64,000 nucleotides of DNA from Hippophae tibetana (GCA_037013495.1 CM072810.1:103258898-103322897), one strand, 5' to 3'; shown: positions 48,634 to 61,430, counted from the first letter of the stretch. Notes: generated from the letters alone by a model not told the origin. Translations and numbers: made by a program.

Positions 48634-49841
48634 GATGCTCAAATCACTCTTAAATATAAATATACAACCTCTGCATCATCATTGTCATTACCTTTTGCAT
48701 CACATGTTCCGCCTTATTGTATTATGATTCATGCTTACGACGAATTGTTTTTTTTCTCGTTGGTTGTGGATCTGAATACTGTTAACTGAGACTTTGAGCA
48801 TATATCATTCAAGACAACATTATTATGCTACAAATATTAAGATTTCTGTTGCAATTAGCTTTATATGTTGACCATCTTGTGTATTACTTGTTACAATTCT
48901 ATATTCTCATGTTGATGTTCCTTTGAAATTAAAGTTCCATGCTGGGAATTTATTTCGAATCTTATTTTCTAAAAACAGGGCATGCAACCTTGTAATTTCT
49001 ACTTGCAACATGGGCAATGCAAATTTGGATCAACCTGTAAATTTGATCACCCAATGGGGACCATAAGATACAATCCTTCGACCTCTTCTCTCATTGACAC
49101 GCAAGTTGCTTCATACCCTGTTGGTTCTTTGCTTGCCACTCTAGTTCCTCCATCAACTTCATCAGGGTATCGTCCTGAACTATTTTCAGGGTCCAAAATG
49201 GAATCTTTTTCAACCAGAATGCCTTCTTCTGGGGACACTTCAAATAGCTCAGTTGGTCTAATGTTCTCTCAAATTGGGTCTGTTTCACATTCTGATGTGC
49301 AACTTTCAGGTCAGAATCTTGTCCCTTTAAGCAGCAACAGAAGCACAAGACAAAGTGGTGATGTTCGCCATACAAACTAATGTAAAACTTGAGGCTGGTT
49401 TTCATTATCCTCTTGGTGGGGATCATCCTCAGTCCCTGCCGGTTTAGACTCCCGAGTACTGGTCTAGCAATCAATTGTTTAAAAGATTCACATCTTATAC
49501 ATAGTCAAGATCTGCCAATCAAATCTATTAAGCCCATACTAGGGCTTACATTGTTTATGCTCGTGATAAATGCCATTGTAGATTGTCTCAAATAAATTTA
49601 TAACAGAAAGTTATGTATGTTTTCACTCTATTATGAGTATTTATTATTCAAAGTATTGATGTGAGGTTAGATATGTGTACTAAATCCTCCTTTTGCTTTG
49701 ACGTTGTGTACATAACTATGCCCTTTATCTTTCCTTTTTTTTCCCTGTCAGTTCCATGTTATGTTGTATGGCTGTATCAACGTGCCTTCTGTGGCTCCAT
49801 TTAAATTGTTGGTTTTATTTCATCATAAGTGCTTGTTGTCC
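48634..49841 (+). repeat. Duplicated segment, orphan copy
   Basis: About 1.21 kb, copy of 44780-45970 in direct orientation 3.85 kb downstream. Differences are scattered substitutions, a six-base difference within the exon, a short deletion before the exon and an 18-base difference at about 49666 in the 3' flank. Confidence 0.93.
48979..49380 (+). pseudogene. Orphan copy of the CCCH gene's last exon, still open
   Basis: Copy of the terminal exon (45137-45532) with the same AAACAG acceptor and the same stop. It encodes the fifth CCCH finger (C-x8-C-x5-C-x3-H starting [10 protein letters not shown]) and the serine-rich tail, 133 codons without a break. It has HPMGTIRYNPS where the gene copy has HPMGRYNPS; other family members, as I recall them, have GTxRY or GAMRY here, so the orphan seems to keep the ancestral form. 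A few other residues differ (for example SSTSS/PSTSS). No other exons of the gene are nearby, so it is not a gene by itself. It could serve as an alternative last exon if the transcript reads through the first poly(A) site. Confidence 0.8.
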
Positions 49842-50518
49842 TATGTTTGCCATCTTACATTAAAACTTATAGGCTCGATCGACTGACTCTTCAAAACTAA
49901 GAATCCAAAATTTGGATAGAAACACCTTGATTGATGCATGATCGATTCACGATTGATCGATCGAGCTGCTCAAAATCCATTCAAATCTTTATATGTAATA
50001 TTCGTAGTTTAACCTTTGATGCTTGATCACTTACTATGTTAATCAAGCATCCTCCATGAATTTACATCACACATTACAATTCTCTACTTTGATGCTAATC
50101 TTTTGAAATAACTATTCCTGGTCTTCTATCACCTTTCAACTACTATGAAAAAGTGGTCACCTTTTCCAAGTAACACCACTCGGCCAAGATAACAAGTTTA
50201 ATATTCGTTGAGTCTTCAACTATGTGATTTATAACCAACTCAACCTTAAAGTATTCTTTAATAGCCTCCTAAATCAGATACATCAACCATGAAACTTCAT
50301 TTACATCCATTAACCCGGTAACCCATCTTACCACGGTAGAATACCAAACCTTAACTGATTGTACCATGATCTCATAGCTCATTAAATCAATACAATCATG
50401 AAGTTAAAAAGCACACAAGCCAACATATCAAACTTACAAGCAAGTTGATCACACACAACCAATTCCAACTATACCTCCTAGGTATATAAACTATCCATTA
50501 CAAATCCTAGGTGCGTAG
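49842..50518. repeat. Unassigned repeat-like segment beside Copia copy B
   Basis: Moderately complex sequence with GATCGATC-rich stretch near 49975 and two CCTAGG sites near 50478 and 50507. It joins copy B at a point where copy A continues into the pre-integrase motif, so it truncates copy B. It may be an LTR fragment, but no paired end was found. Confidence 0.35.
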
Positions 50519-51880
50519 TCAAACTTTCACTAGTCAATTTTCTTTTTATACCCCGTGTACTTAATTGTAGGGATTCCTTAAATAAGACAATTGTATCAAT
50601 TAATAAGAATAACTAAAATTTTCCATTACCAAATGAATAAGAATAACTAAAATTATCCAAAGTAGAGATATAAATCAAATTCCATCTAAATGATGGTACA
50701 ATAAATTTCTCGTTAAGATCCAAATAAAATCCAGTTTTTAACAATAACCTAAATTTTCCTATTGCCTTAACTTGAACTGTCTTGCTATTACTCACATATA
50801 TGTATCTTTCACTATCACTTGGCTCTTGACAACATAGGTAACCCTACATAGACATATTGATGTGAGTTGTTGGATAGAAATGTATCCACAATGCGTGTCT
50901 AGGTACTAAAATTAAATTAACCTCAGAGTAAACTAAATTAAGAAGCATACCTTTCTTAGCACGCCATGTGTGATAGTTGGTGAAATGCTTATTCTTTTAC
51001 CCTTAAGCTCTATAGAAGAAACAACCAGTACCTACCAACTCATCCAATTTCTTTTGTTGTTTCTTTTGAGGTGCCATATATAGAGCTTCCTTATCCTTCT
51101 TTCTTTTCCTTCCCTTCTCCTTGTACTTAGAGGTTAAGGTTATGTGAGTACTCTTTGTCTGATCTTGTTTCCATTTTTCCTCTTTCTGAACACAGTGTAA
51201 GATGAGCTTATTTTAGAGACCAAGTTTGTTTCAGATGATTGTAGTTCACCTTAAACTAGTTAAATTATGTCGGATGAGATATCAAAACTAGATGTACAAG
51301 CAAGTCCTCATAGAGTTTTAGCTTAAGTGTTCTCAATTTAGAAGTAAGATGAGACATCTATATGACGTATTTTCTGATATTGACTTTACTCATATACCTC
51401 ATTGAAATTAGACTTGTCAAGAGTATACCTATTTTAGCCTTTTCATTCTTGACAAATATATTTTCAATATCCACAAGAAAATCCTTAGCTGTAGTTATCT
51501 TTTCAGACATTGTGGCCCTGAATACATTTGGAATAACCTTCTTCATGATCATCATACACATGTGATTTGATCTTTCCCACATTTCCTTTTCTTTCTTTTC
51601 ATTAGAAGTATTCTTATCTATAAAGGGTGTAGAAGAATCATCCCTTAATGCAAGGTCCGAATCCTAGACTCCAAGAACTATCACTAGATTCTCTTGCCAT
51701 AACTTAAAGTTAGTGCTATTTAACATAGGAATAGATTTGATGTTGATAGTAATATTAATTCAAAATAAGCTCACGTAAGTCTCAAAATCAAAATAATAAA
51801 TTCAAATAAAGGTAAATCACATCTCAAGATATTGAACACTCTATTAAATTTTGTCTTTGGACAAAAGATACTTGTAAGTG
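50519..51880 (-). mobile_element. Copia copy B, truncated gag-protease region
   Basis: Minus-strand copy of the family of copy A. Reading down from 51800: gag start with SIPMLNSTNFKLWQENL, then an intact stretch with MWERSNHMCMMIMKKVIPN and TTAKDFLVDIENIFVKNEKA near 51582-51450, the protease-to-pre-integrase remnant with KAIGKFRLLLKTGFYLDLNE near 50790, ending near 50519 at the same GTATAAAAAGAAAATTGAC segment that copy A has at 8285. Reverse transcriptase and RNase H are missing. This copy shows the empty site of the solo LTR found in copy A. Confidence 0.8.
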
Positions 51881-51884
51881 ATAT

Positions 51885-53309
51885 CTTGGTGTAGTAATCA
51901 AACATTGATAATAAGAACATATTGAACAATAAATCTTCCTTTGGGTTGAATTATTGTTTACATGTAAAAATTGAATAATCATCACACATTTATTACCACA
52001 TGTGTACATGCAATTGTGTTAAATATTAACCTTCCTTTGGACTGATCAATATACACATAAGTTATATGCATACAACTATTTATATTCTAAAATAAATTAA
52101 TTTTCACGAAATATGTCACTTTAACGACATATCGCTTAAATTAAATCATCTAAATATATATATAAAGATCCTAATATTTAAATTTTAATTCGTATCAAAT
52201 TTTTTTTTTGTTCAAGGGTCAATAAATAATGAAGATCAATCCCAGTCAAAACTGGTAAACTCTTATTGGATCGTAAAACCCATATCCATATTTTAATCTA
52301 TTAATCTAAATTTATATCTTTAAGTTCATAAAAAAATTCTTTAAAAAAAAATTGTAGGTTTGAAAAAATAATTATTTTTTGAACTTCAATTCATTGCATT
52401 ATATAAAAATAACAAAATTCAAGTTATAACTATTTCAGGTAGTCCTTATTTTTAATAACATAATGAACCAATTTAAAAATGATTCATATATGAATGAGTT
52501 TCAGTTTCATTAATGAGTCCATTGACTTACCCTTTTATATTATTCATAATGATCAGTAAATTTGTATCTATTTTTAATATAAACAATTTTAAAAATAAAT
52601 TTTTTAGGTGTCTTTGATGAAAGAAAAATTTCCATATCAATTATCTATATCAAATCCAAAATTAAATAATTGTAATTATAAAATATTTTGAATTTGAATC
52701 CTTAATTTTGAAAGAGAACCATAATTATTTTCAAATATGATAATGTTAAAATCAAAATCATTAGATTTGAAAACACTAAAAAGTATCATAGATTGAAAAT
52801 AAATTTGATTCTTAATGATTTAACATGAAGAGACTCTGACACTACCTATTAGAATAAAATAACATTTGGTAAAAAATATCACCTAAAATAATGTAGAAAT
52901 ATTCATATTATATCACCAAAAATTAAAGACAAAATATGTGAAAATGTAACTAAATTCATAGCTATCAATTAAATACAATTGAGTAGTTAGTTTTTTAGAT
53001 CTATACATGTTTTTTTAGAGAACTCTTTAGTTTTCTCTTTCCTCTCTAAGGAGGATCAGATATTAGATAATAAGAATAAAGTGCGTGCAATATGGAGACC
53101 ATGATCATTATATATATAGTTAATAAATGTATAACTATTTTAACTCATCATTAAAATATATATTATTTTAGGTTTTTATGTATTAAATGGACACATATTT
53201 TTACATACATTAAAGTCCAAATTACTTAAATCTTATAAGATTATTTTTAAATAGACTTAACTTTATATAATAATCTATAACACATAATTATTCAAATATA
53301 AAACCAACA
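51885..53309 (-). repeat. Long LTR of Copia copy B (approximate ends)
   Basis: Inverted match to 5697-7001; see that entry for landmarks. On the minus strand it starts TGTTGG at 53309. Both LTRs precede gag, so copies A and B are in opposite orientations about 45 kb apart. Confidence 0.6.
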
Positions 53310-53717
53310 TTTAATTTAGGATAGGTTAGTAAACTTTTAGTAGGTTTCGGCAATCATTGATTCTCCCGAATTGATTTAGGTTTGAAAATTATGCTTCTTT
53401 ATAAGTTCATTATTCTTCACATTTTAAAGTTATACATCTAGAGAAATTATTTAGTCGAAATAAAAACTAATAAAGCTATATATGATTAGGCAAAATAGAA
53501 GGTATCAAATCTTCCCAGTTCCTCCTGTGCCTCCTTTTGGATTTGATTTCTTGCTTCTAGGTTGTAGAAATAGAGCCATTCACTTAATGCATATGTATTC
53601 AGCTGTCTACCTTTATTTATAAGCGTGTACAAGAGGTTACAGAAAGCACTTAAAACTTAAGCTCCTATGTTGGAAAAGAAAACATAATGGTAAAATGCAG
53701 AAGATTGTACCATAGTA

Positions 53718-53723
53718 ATTTAT
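53718..53723 (-). terminator. Candidate poly(A) signal of the glutaredoxin gene
   Basis: AATAAA on the minus strand about 45 bases after the stop codon. Plant signals are loose, so this is only a candidate. Confidence 0.4.
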
Positions 53724-53765
53724 TTAGCTAGCAAAATGGTATAAGAGTCATGGTGAATTTGTTTC

Positions 53766-54083
53766 TCAAACCCATATAGCTCTGGCCCTTAGAAGTAAAG
53801 GGACAAGCTCATTCCTGACTTGGAGACTGAAGACTCTCTCAGCTCCACCAATGAACTGTTGCCCTATATAAACAGCTGGTACACTTGGTTGCAATCCTAG
53901 TTGTCTCAATTCCCCTTCAATTTGCTGCCCATTTGGTACTTCGTCAAGCTCATAGACTATAAGGTTTGCACCAAAATTACTTATGAGTGATATGATAGAA
54001 TGGCTCATGCCACAAGTGCTTCTACTGAATATCACAACGGGTTTTCCTTCCACCAAGTCCTTTACCGTAGTCATTGCTATCAA
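53766..54083 (-). CDS. CC-type (ROXY) glutaredoxin with CGMS site, 105 residues
   Basis: Small intronless glutaredoxin of the land-plant CC-type class, which bind TGA bZIP transcription factors and TOPLESS-type co-repressors in nucleus and cytosol. The thioredoxin fold is complete: VVIFSRSTCGMSHSI with the active-site Cys24, PSVPAVYIG with the cis-proline at P69, and FIGGAERV (Gly79-Gly80) for glutathione contact. The C-terminus ends LVPLLLRARAIWV, matching the ALWL-type tail and LxxLL-like motif that class members use for partner binding. The active site is CGMS, whereas the class usually has CC at the first two positions (CCMC, CCMS); only one cysteine remains, so any activity would be monothiol. 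A second methionine at residue 4 is an equally good start by comparison with family N-termini. Length fits the family (about 100-105). No neighbour gives functional context. Confidence 0.93.
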   Translation of the reverse strand: MIAMTTVKDLVEGKPVVIFSRSTCGMSHSIISLISNFGANLIVYELDEVPNGQQIEGELRQLGLQPSVPAVYIGQQFIGGAERVFSLQVRNELVPLLLRARAIWV

Positions 54084-54143
54084 TCACAAATCTTAGTCTA
54101 CTCTTAGAGGGTGCTTTGAGGAGCTTGAACTGGAAAATTGGTC

Positions 54144-54152
54144 TATATATAC
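54144..54152 (-). promoter_or_regulatory. Candidate TATA box of the glutaredoxin gene
   Basis: TATATATAG on the minus strand lies about 65 bases upstream of the start codon, a distance compatible with a short 5' leader. Based on motif and position only. Confidence 0.5.
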
Positions 54153-54159
54153 CATCTGC

Positions 54160-54512
54160 TTTAGTGTAGTTTTCATTAAGAATAATCACACACTAAGATT
54201 AACGTGTTGCAAATGTAAAAGAGGATAAGATATGAGATTCCCAAACTTTCCCTTTTTAGTACTGCTTGTTGTAGACTAAGGGTGCCAATCTTGTCTTGAC
54301 ATTTTTGCACGATAATTTTAAAAATTGTAAAAAATATTCCTTCATCTTTAATATATTTTAACTATAAATATGATCGTGGAAGCAATAAAATGGGATGTGT
54401 CAACAACCACACCCAAATATAAAAGTAACCATTTTCCTATATATGACTTGGGATAAATAAAAATATAATTTTATTCATGCATTTTAATTTTATTTTCTTA
54501 ATTTTTAAACAC

Positions 54513-54549
<37 letters not shown>

Positions 54550-57500
54550 TTATTTATTTTTTTGAATATAATATTATTAGAATAAAATAAAAATAGTTAG
54601 AATTTTGACTTAAATTTAAATTTAAGTTATTCTTTTAGTTTTAAAGATATTATAAAAATACTATAAAATAACCGTTATCTTTAACTTTCATTAAGCTTAA
54701 TTATCTTTATAATTTTTAAAAAGTTATAGGTATTCCTGAAAAAAAAAATGATTTGATGATATTTTCCTGAGTATTCAGTTGTGCATTATAGTGATTGATC
54801 AAGGATTCATTTCCATGGTTTTATTTGACACAAGGTTTTGAAATGAATGATACATGTGTATTTAAGAATTTAATTAATTAACTATATTTCTTTCTATATT
54901 ATTTTTCCTCTCTCGTATATGTAGTTGATGACCTATGTTCTAACGTCATTTTTCAAGCATCACAAGGTTGGGTAAGAAGTTGAATTTATTAACTACAATA
55001 TGGTTGATCTCGATTTCCATCAAAAGAAAAAAAACTAGGTTTCTCTATCCCATATCACTTCTATATCACTATATGTGTGTTTGAAACTTTAAGTCCCTTA
55101 ACTACATCACTTGTATTAACTGGTGTATGTGGTTTAGGTTGATATTGATTTTTATAAAAAAAGTTTTTATTTTTATTTTTATTAAAGTCGTAAAGATACA
55201 GGAACTTATTCATCATATTACTAGATAAATCACATATTTTGTAGACTTGTATTACTTTAGATAAGAACCGAAAGCAAATGCAGGAGATATCAATAAAGAT
55301 ACTTTAGGAAATTCTGTTTATTGCGGATAAGAATGCTTTTAGTAGGTTAATCTTGCTATATATATATGGATACGCTTCTCCCAATGTCGTGAAAATCTAC
55401 GTTAAGCACGTGCAAGAAATAGTCGAACATAATCTTTTAAAAATGAGTCCAATGACTCACCAAGATTTTAAAGTAGTTATTTTTTAAAAGTATTCCACTG
55501 TTTTTAAATTGTATGATTTAATGTAAAAAAATTAAAATTTATATATAGATTTTAAAATTTTGAATCATAAAATATATATTTTAAAATTAAATTAATAAGT
55601 TTAAAAATTTAAATAATAAATTGTATTATTTTAAAAATGATTTATGTATAAATTTTTAAAAATTTAAAAACTCAATCATATATGTTATAACTTTATGTTG
55701 TGATGTAAACTTGATTTTTTATTTGTTGACATGAAGGGGAAAAATGTTTATTTATTTATTCTAGATAAAACAAGTTCTCAACTTATTGCATTTAGAGTAG
55801 GTACAATTTGATAAAAAAATTGGTCATGTTTAATTTTTAACTTATTTTTTATTTTTTTGTTATCTAATTTTGTAGTACATTTAATTTAATAAAAGCTTGA
55901 TATTTTTTTTTTGGCTCTTGCATGTAAAAATAAATAAATTTATATTAATAAGGATTGTTTCCATTGAAAATTATCATGCAAATAATAATAATAATAAATA
56001 ACTTTAATTAATTATTGAATGTAATGAAGTCAGGTTTTGTCTTCATTTTTCTCTGATCGAGGAGTCCATTGAAAAAATAAATTAATAGAAAGAAATACTA
56101 TCATCGTCCACAATTATTTTGTTTGACTTATCACTGTTTTCCCAAACAAAGTAAAGGATTTGATTTAATAATTCTCATATTTCTTTTGAAAATAATATTT
56201 TAAATTTTATATTTTTTTTTTATAGTTAAATCATATTAATCTTGAAAAATAATAGAATAAGAATAAATAATTATTTTTTGTAATGTTTTTATTTAATTTC
56301 TCTTTAATTCTTTTAATTTTAATTTATTCAAGTTAAAATAATTTTTATTTTATATAGTTGAAAAAATAAAAAAGATTAATTTTGTTTTAACGCTATCTTT
56401 TTTTATAATAATAATATGACTAAATTATCACAAAAAATAAATATATCATTTAAATATTATTTTTACTATAATTATAATATATTAACCGTGTGTTTTTATC
56501 ACGAGGGAAGGGAATTTAACTTATTTTATTAATTTATTTATAGAATATAAACCTAATGAGAATAATAATAAGAATTGAGTTTAATAAAAATAATAAATAA
56601 TTTTAAAAACTTGTGAAAAAAATATAACATTTTAATGTAATAATATTTTTAAATAACGTGTAAATGTATATTAAGCATATAATTAAACACAAAATTATTA
56701 TAGATTATTTTTATTATCATTTTTATTATCACCCACAAAATATCACTTAATTTCATTAAAATTTTGATCCGTACCACTTTATATGCTTTTATTTAACCAT
56801 TTTAAAAAATATGACATATATATATTTTTATTTTTTGATAAACATATATTTAATAAAGTTATTTTTAATTAAAAAATTACTTAAAGTTTTTTAACAAATC
56901 TTTCGATTAAACTTAAATTAAATTTCAATATTTAATGCGTGACTTTAGATATTAGACAATGAAAATTTTGTTTAATTTTAAAAGAATTTTTTTTCTTAAA
57001 TGTTTTGAGTATTTTATAATTAAATATTAATTTTTTACTTATATACATATAAAAAAATATAAACATATATATTACACATGTACTATTCTGTTATATTTAA
57101 TAAAAAATTAACTTTGTTCTTGTACGTATTTTTCAAAAAAGAAAGACTTAAAAAGATATTTTATACAAATAAAGGAACCTAAAAACATTTTTTCTAAACA
57201 ATTAGATTAAACAACACATTTGATCTAAATAAAACGATTATTTAGATACTTTATCCTATTTTTTAAATTCCATATTAACGGGAAGACTGGATTTTTTAGG
57301 ACACTTAAAAGATTAAATTTTTATGTCATGTTATAATATAAAATTTAAAACTTTCACCTTAATATTTAATTGTAAGCTATTAATAAAATTGTCCAAAGTA
57401 GATAAAAGGTAAAATAAAATGAAGTTAATATATAAACATATTTAATTAATTATAATATTAAAATTAAAAGAAACATATTAAAGTTTAGAATATAAGATAT

Positions 57501-57770
57501 TATTGGTATTCAACTTGAAATTGTAAATACAATATATCTTGATCAATAATATAAAATTGTAAAATAAGAAATAAAAGGATGATGAAAAAAATTAAAATTT
57601 TCATACATAATACTTCAAATAAATTAAAAAGCATATTTAAATAAAATCTCAAACAATATAATCTTGTATATCTTAAAATTGAAATAGAAAAATATCATAA
57701 AAAATTTTGATGAGAGAAAAGAAAAATAAGTGAAGTTTTAATGGTATAGATTGACTAAAACTTAAGTATT
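54160..57770. other. AT-rich intergenic DNA
   Basis: No gene recognised. Contains a (TA)n-(TG)-(TATG)n microsatellite at about 54512-54556 and many AT-rich low-complexity stretches. I could not delimit any transposon here. Confidence 0.6.
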
Positions 57771-57779
57771 TGAACTATA

Positions 57780-58034
57780 AGAAAATTACCTTAGACGTCA
57801 CGAAAAATATATCTTTTGGATACTTTGGTCACATAACTTTTAAAAAAAATATAAATCATTTAATTTTTAAAATTGTGATACTTTAATCACATAATTTATA
57901 ATTATATAAACAAAGTATCAATTTTCTAACCTAAGAAAGTTGATACTTATATGTGCATTGTAAAATATACGCAATCAAAATGTTTTAATGAAACAAACAA
58001 AGTGATTTAAAGTATTGGTTACCCTTTGAACTAT
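57780..58034 (+). repeat. Inverted-repeat partner 1 (AT-rich element ending in GGTTACCCT)
   Basis: The right end (57969-58026) is the reverse complement, with mismatches, of 59265-59322. The shared end reads GGGTAACCAAT followed by TTAAATCACTTT and TTAAAACATTTTGAT when taken from the terminus inwards. Further inside, both arms carry repeated ACTTTAATCACATAATTT-like words. Confidence 0.6.
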
Positions 58035-59264
58035 TTTTTTTTTGTTTCTACTATATCAAAAGTCAAGATTTAAAGAACATAATATATATTTATGAATGTA
58101 ATATATATATTTAAAACAAAAAGAAGAGATTATATGTTATATGTTGTATGTGTTTAGTGGTAAGTATCATTGTTTTATTCCTCACTTATTATAATTTTCT
58201 CTTATTATAAAAATAAATGGTTACAATGAACATTCTACTTTATTACAATACCATATAAGATTCTCTCTTAATATATTTTTTGAGACAAGAAAAAAAAATT
58301 GATTTAGAATTTAAATTTATTAGTAATTATTTTATAAATTTAAATTTATTTTTATTATAAATAATTATTAAAATTATCTATTTTTTTAGTTAATGATATC
58401 GTTACAATAATTTTTGTTATTATTATAATAAAAATATATAAAAAAATATTTTAATTTTAATATTAATTATATTTTAATATTAATATTATTAAATAAAGAT
58501 TTTTATAGTAATAAAAATTTACATAATGGGAAAATTGCAATTTTTTATTGTTTTTACAAACATGTAAAAGGAACAAGCTACCACACAATAAGACCGTAAC
58601 TCTATAGGACACTTATTTCAATAGTTGCTATTAGGATGGTTAATTTTTCGTGATAGTGAATTTTTTTATGAGATTATTTAATCGGAGATAATAACGATGG
58701 CAATAAAATAGAGAATGATAAACGAGGAAGTACTATACAAGGCGGGACAAGGATAGAGATGACATTTCTTGATCTATTTTTCTTTTAAAATATATAAATT
58801 TATTTATATTTTCTAAATTTTTAAAAATAAATTAAATTAAATTTAAGCTTAAACTATTATAATGTAACGTATACTATATATTATAGAGAAACATTCCACA
58901 CATATCCTGGAGCCAAATGTTAATTTAATTCTTTAAAAAAATGTCATTTGGTCAATTATTTTTGTAAGAGGAAAAATGACAAAGAATAATAAAAATTATT
59001 TTTTATTAATATTTAGGATAAAATAATATTATTTTCTTAATACTTTATTTTATTAGTAAATAATAAGAGAATAAAAATGATTTTCTTGTTATGGTATTTA
59101 TCATAAAAACTATTAAAATATTAAATAAATAATTAAAATTATTATTTTTAATACCTTTTGTAAACTTTAAATAACTAAATAACACATTTTATAATCTAAT
59201 AGATTAATTGATACAAATTTTCTAATGCAAAAAATCTCTAATATGCATCATCCTATATTTCTTT

Positions 59265-59560
59265 TAGGGTAACCAATTTTTTAAATCACTTTTTTTTGTT
59301 ATTAAAACATTTTGATCACGTAATTTTGGTAAAAAACATATAAGTTATTTAATTTTTAAAATTTGAATACTTTAATAACATAATTTCATAATTACGTGAT
59401 TAAAGTGTCCATTTTTTATTTTTAAAAAAAATATTTTAATAATATTATTATTAAAGTGTCAATTTTTTATTTAAAAAAGAATACTTTAATAATATAATTA
59501 TGAAATTATATAATTAAATTATATTAATTAAAAAAACAGAATGATTTATGTCCCTTATAA
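59265..59560 (-). repeat. Inverted-repeat partner 2
   Basis: Partner of the element at 57780-58034, in opposite orientation with the GGGTAACC termini facing each other across about 1.2 kb. This is best explained as two copies of one small AT-rich repeat family or arms of a foldback element. Confidence 0.55.
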
Positions 59561-59739
59561 AAATTACTTTATCAAAATGTACAAATAACATATTTTTAGT
59601 AACTTTTAGTGTAATTTTTTCTTTATTTTGTACGCCTGAACTATTTACTTAAATTCTAAAAATTAAAAATTTATTAATTATTTATAGTTTATTCTTATTA
59701 TATTAAAATTCATCATTTTGTTCCTAATTTTCATTGAAA

Positions 59740-59930
59740 ATTCTTGATACGGTTACTCACAAATTTGAAGTGAAAATGAAAAATAAATTTTATATTAGAT
59801 GGAGAATAGAGAGGAGTTCTGGATACACTCTGTCACCCCCGTCGGCAACAGAAAAACTGTACTATACTTCCGTTACCCGGAAAGCGAATACTAAATATTG
59901 GGGCATTTTTTTCGGAGACTCGTAGTTTTT
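59740..59930 (+). other. Less AT-rich block with a 63-codon open frame
   Basis: An island of higher complexity (59815-59925) in AT-rich DNA. It can be read as 63 codons ending KYWGIFFGDS, but there is no recognised domain, no homologue I can recall and no flanking gene structure. Probably a remnant of a transposon or exon. Confidence 0.2.
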
Positions 59931-60059
59931 TTCTAAGTTAGAGTAATTTTATATAATATTATTAGTATAAAAATTATTAAGTTGTATAGATTTATTATTA
60001 TTGATTAAGTTTAACTAAAATTTTAATAATTGTTAAATTTCTGACAATTAATTTTCAAA

Positions 60060-60775
60060 TCTAATAAAAAATGTTCTTACTTTTGAGCTAAAGAGTACTA
60101 TACACAAATAATATTTTTTTAGTATAATATAAATGAAAAATATTTTTCCAATAGTAAATTTTTACTATTAAATACATTATTATTACTATTTTCGTAATGC
60201 AATAATATATAATAAGATTAATTATTAATTATATTTAAATTATAATTTTTTATATATTAAAATTATAATTTTTTATTTATCGATTCATAAAAATAAATAA
60301 TTTTTTAATATAACTAAATCTAAATATATAAATTAAATAATTAATAATAAAATTATTAATTATAAAACATATACTCAAAGATAAAAAAGATTAAATATGA
60401 ATTTTTAAAATCAAATGATAATAATTAATGTAATTTAAATTTATTTGAAATGGAGTAGATGAGCTATTTATTAAAACATTAAACAAATCACACGAAAATT
60501 AAATAAAGTTTATTATTAATTGCTATTTTATATTCAATTGTGACGTAGTTATATTAAATTTATTATTATATTTTATATTATTACAAAAAAATTTAAATAA
60601 TATATATATATATATATTATTACTACTATTAATAACATATTTTTTAAAATTAAATAAATTATATTTTTATTTATATATTTTCATATTTATATTATATCCG
60701 AATTATTAATATATATTTTTATATAAAAAATGTATTATTTTTATAAGTATATTTGTCCGAATAATATCAATAATG
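60060..60775 (+). repeat. AT-rich dispersed repeat, copy 2
   Basis: Same-strand, diverged match to 4810-5570; landmarks listed there. The ends match those of copy 1 within tens of bases (CTTTTGAGCTAAAG at 60081 to TTGTCCGAATAATATC near 60752). Confidence 0.65.
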
Positions 60776-61430
60776 TATTTTACTAATTATAATATTAAGT
60801 CATATATAGTGATTTCTATCGTATTTTCCTCCCATTTATGCTGTTTTGAGCATGATGTGAGCATCCATGTGATTTTGGTATACAACACGCGTTTCACGGG
60901 TAAATTCCATATGCCAATGGGGTATAGCACATGGTTGATCATGGTTTCCTTAGGCGAAAGCTAGGCTATACTGATTGCGTGTGTTACGTTTTGAAATTTA
61001 CTTAAAAATATATAATTTTTAAATTTATGTTATCTCATGATATATCATAAATAACATTAATCCCTTACCAAAATTAATTAGATGATATTTTAGTTAACTT
61101 TTAAATACAAATACTTTTGCAAATTTGCACATATTATTTAAAATTATTTTTATTTAAATAAATATTTTTTACATTATTTATTCATGAGTTCTATATTATA
61201 TTAATATTTTCATATGAAATACACACATTTTATAATATTTATATGTGTAAATTACAGTGACACCCTTGAAGTATAGACTTATATCATAACACCCATAGTG
61301 TGAAAATTATATCACTAACATGTATTAAGATTTGCAGTATTTTCACAAAAACCCTTAAAGGTTTAACAGTGTTAGAAATTAGGTTAAGTTTTTATCTCTC
61401 TTTCCACTCCTACATAAATAGTCATTAAAT
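60776..61430. other. Intergenic DNA, nothing firm
   Basis: A less AT-rich block at 60830-60990 stands out but has no recognised feature; the rest is AT-rich. Confidence 0.5.
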
